A stretch of 13,793 bases of DNA, taken from Promethearchaeota archaeon (GTDB lineage Archaea; Asgardarchaeota; Lokiarchaeia; Sigynarchaeales; SOKP01). Positions 12,891 to 13,793 of the stretch are shown here, piece after piece (the first letter of the stretch is position 1; each line of letters begins with the position of its first letter). Where the stretch lies: positions 1 to 13,793 of the forward strand of contig DAOUUT010000074.1 of NCBI GenBank assembly GCA_030668025.1. Direction: 5' to 3'. The notes beneath the pieces are model-generated. The model was not told the DNA's origin. It did no database searches and worked only from the letters and a program-made list of their open reading frames with translations. The translations under genes were made by a program, and so were the position numbers.

Positions 12891-13793
12891 TTATAATTCA
12901 CTAAATTCAATACTTTTAGTGATAAATAACTCTGTTATTAAGGATTCAAGTAAGGGGATTTCTTTTAAGTAAACAGACTGGTTTAGTTGAAAAGATTTAA
13001 GCAAATTTTGCCAAATTTTATCTTCTTTTTGTATGTATTCAATAAAATAGTTTAGTTTTTGATGAGCGTGATAGGAGTCACCTTTAAATATATAGGAAAT
13101 AAAAAACGGTGCCACAGATTTCATAAGGAGAGTATGTTCACCGAATACTGCTCGGTCCAATCCTTCAGAAAACATTTCCTTGATAAAATAATCAATAGTA
13201 GTTAGAAAACCGCCAAAAAGATGCGATTCAAACGATTTCTCCTCTATAAATGATTGTGAGAAAAAAGGCATACCTCCCTCTGATACAATTAAAAGAAGCA
13301 CAGACTCCTCATCTGAAAGCTTTGGAGCTTCAATCATCCGCTTTCTTACCATATTCTCCATTTGCTCGTTCAAACCTGCGAGTTTCCAGCGTTCAGATAA
13401 AGATGCTTCTGATTCTTTTAAATTCTCCCACATATTTATTTGTTTAATTAATTCATCGTGTTCGTATGAAATTTTCATTGCCAATCGTTTTATACCATAT
13501 GATTCTGCTATTTTTTGAGCTTGAGTTAAGTAACGCCTTGCTGTTTTCATATTGAAATTAGTTAAAGCTAATTTGGCTCGTAATATGAACGTCTCACAAA
13601 AAACTATATATGAATGTTGCTTTTCAGCAATATCCAATAGCCTGGAAACATAATAATTAAGTTCATTAAGTACCTCAATGTTATTCTCTATACGATATTC
13701 CGTGAGAAGTATGTCACAAAGATGGATATGAGCTTTTATAATAAGATCAAAAAATATAGTATCAGTTTCTATAAGTTCTTTGAATAATTCTTC
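12891..13793 (-). CDS. TPR-like helical protein with C-terminal longin/roadblock-like domain (N-terminus outside window)
   Basis: The reading frame is open to the right edge, so only the last 300 residues are seen and the true start lies outside. The first in-frame start-like codon (TTG at 13637) is internal, because the helical repeat pattern continues unbroken through it. Residues about 1-120 are amphipathic helix pairs of TPR type (for example AKLALTNFNMKTARRYL, then AQKIAESYG). Residues about 120-160 are charged and probably coiled. Residues about 163-272 look like a longin/roadblock-type alpha-beta domain: strand pair VLLLIVSEGGMPFFSQSF, a helix with LFGGFLTTIDYF, then FSEGLDRAVFGEHTLLMK and FFISYIFKG, ending in a helix with AHQKLNYFIEYIQ. 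From memory this TPR plus C-terminal domain layout recurs in Asgard genomes. In eukaryotes, related folds regulate small GTPases. Its downstream same-strand neighbour is a Rab-like GTPase. The fold call is by eye. Confidence 0.7.
   Translation of the reverse strand, partial: EELFKELIETDTIFFDLIIKAHIHLCDILLTEYRIENNIEVLNELNYYVSRLLDIAEKQHSYIVFCETFILRAKLALTNFNMKTARRYLTQAQKIAESYGIKRLAMKISYEHDELIKQINMWENLKESEASLSERWKLAGLNEQMENMVRKRMIEAPKLSDEESVLLLIVSEGGMPFFSQSFIEEKSFESHLFGGFLTTIDYFIKEMFSEGLDRAVFGEHTLLMKSVAPFFISYIFKGDSYHAHQKLNYFIEYIQKEDKIWQNLLKSFQLNQSVYLKEIPLLESLITELFITKSIEFSEL

Noticed and set aside
12891..13637. TTG at 13637 as the start of the TPR-like gene
   Set aside because: The frame is open to the window edge, and the TPR-like helix pattern continues through this codon with no ribosome site before it. 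It is an internal Leu.
1..13793. tRNA genes, CRISPR arrays, insertion sequences and prophage signals
   Set aside because: No cloverleaf or conserved T-loop sequence, no regularly spaced repeats, and no transposase, integrase or phage protein were seen on either strand.

Overview
The window looks like chromosomal DNA of an AT-rich archaeon, most likely an Asgard archaeon (Lokiarchaeia/Promethearchaeia-like). That assignment is an inference from four things. There is a eukaryote-like Ras/Rab-type small GTPase. Next to it is a TPR protein ending in a longin/roadblock-like domain of a kind I associate with Asgard genomes. The metabolic genes are of archaeal type (four-subunit-style 2-oxoacid:ferredoxin oxidoreductase, ADP-forming acyl-CoA synthetase alpha subunit, split methylmalonyl-CoA mutase, eIF2B-like protein). 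Several genes have an archaeal TATA element about 22-27 bp upstream of the start codon, so they probably make leaderless transcripts.

Layout. Positions 4-2224 (minus) hold a gamma-delta fusion followed 1 nt later by the alpha subunit of a pyruvate-type 2-oxoacid:ferredoxin oxidoreductase; the beta subunit would lie beyond the left edge. A 156-bp divergent gap leads to an MFS transporter at 2381-3727 (plus). It converges on three minus-strand genes that each seem to be separately transcribed: a membrane-embedded M28 aminopeptidase (3753-4931), an eIF2B-alpha/beta/delta-like protein (5027-5947) and a large secreted HEFQH zinc metallopeptidase (6205-8277). A 291-bp divergent intergenic region precedes an ADP-forming acyl-CoA synthetase alpha subunit (8569-9999, plus). 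This converges on a two-gene minus-strand operon of a Zn-ribbon/OB-fold (DUF35) protein and methylmalonyl-CoA mutase large subunit (12095 to 10038). The right end holds the small GTPase (12220-12771) and the C-terminal 300 residues of the TPR/longin-like protein (12891 to beyond 13793), both minus.

How the genes may work together (inference). The secreted endopeptidase, the membrane aminopeptidase and the transporter fit protein and peptide scavenging. The ferredoxin oxidoreductase, ADP-forming acyl-CoA synthetase and methylmalonyl-CoA mutase fit amino-acid or propionyl-CoA catabolism through 2-oxoacids and acyl-CoAs, with ATP made by substrate-level phosphorylation. The GTPase and its TPR/longin neighbour look like a separate small-GTPase signalling module.

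No tRNA, rRNA, CRISPR array, insertion sequence or phage gene was recognised. No stretch over 300 bases lacks a gene. The most interesting items are the GTPase with its TPR-longin neighbour, the M28 peptidase with membrane spans inserted between its zinc-ligand motifs, the DUF35-mutase pairing without a thiolase, and a 26-bp tandem duplication of the M28 start codon.
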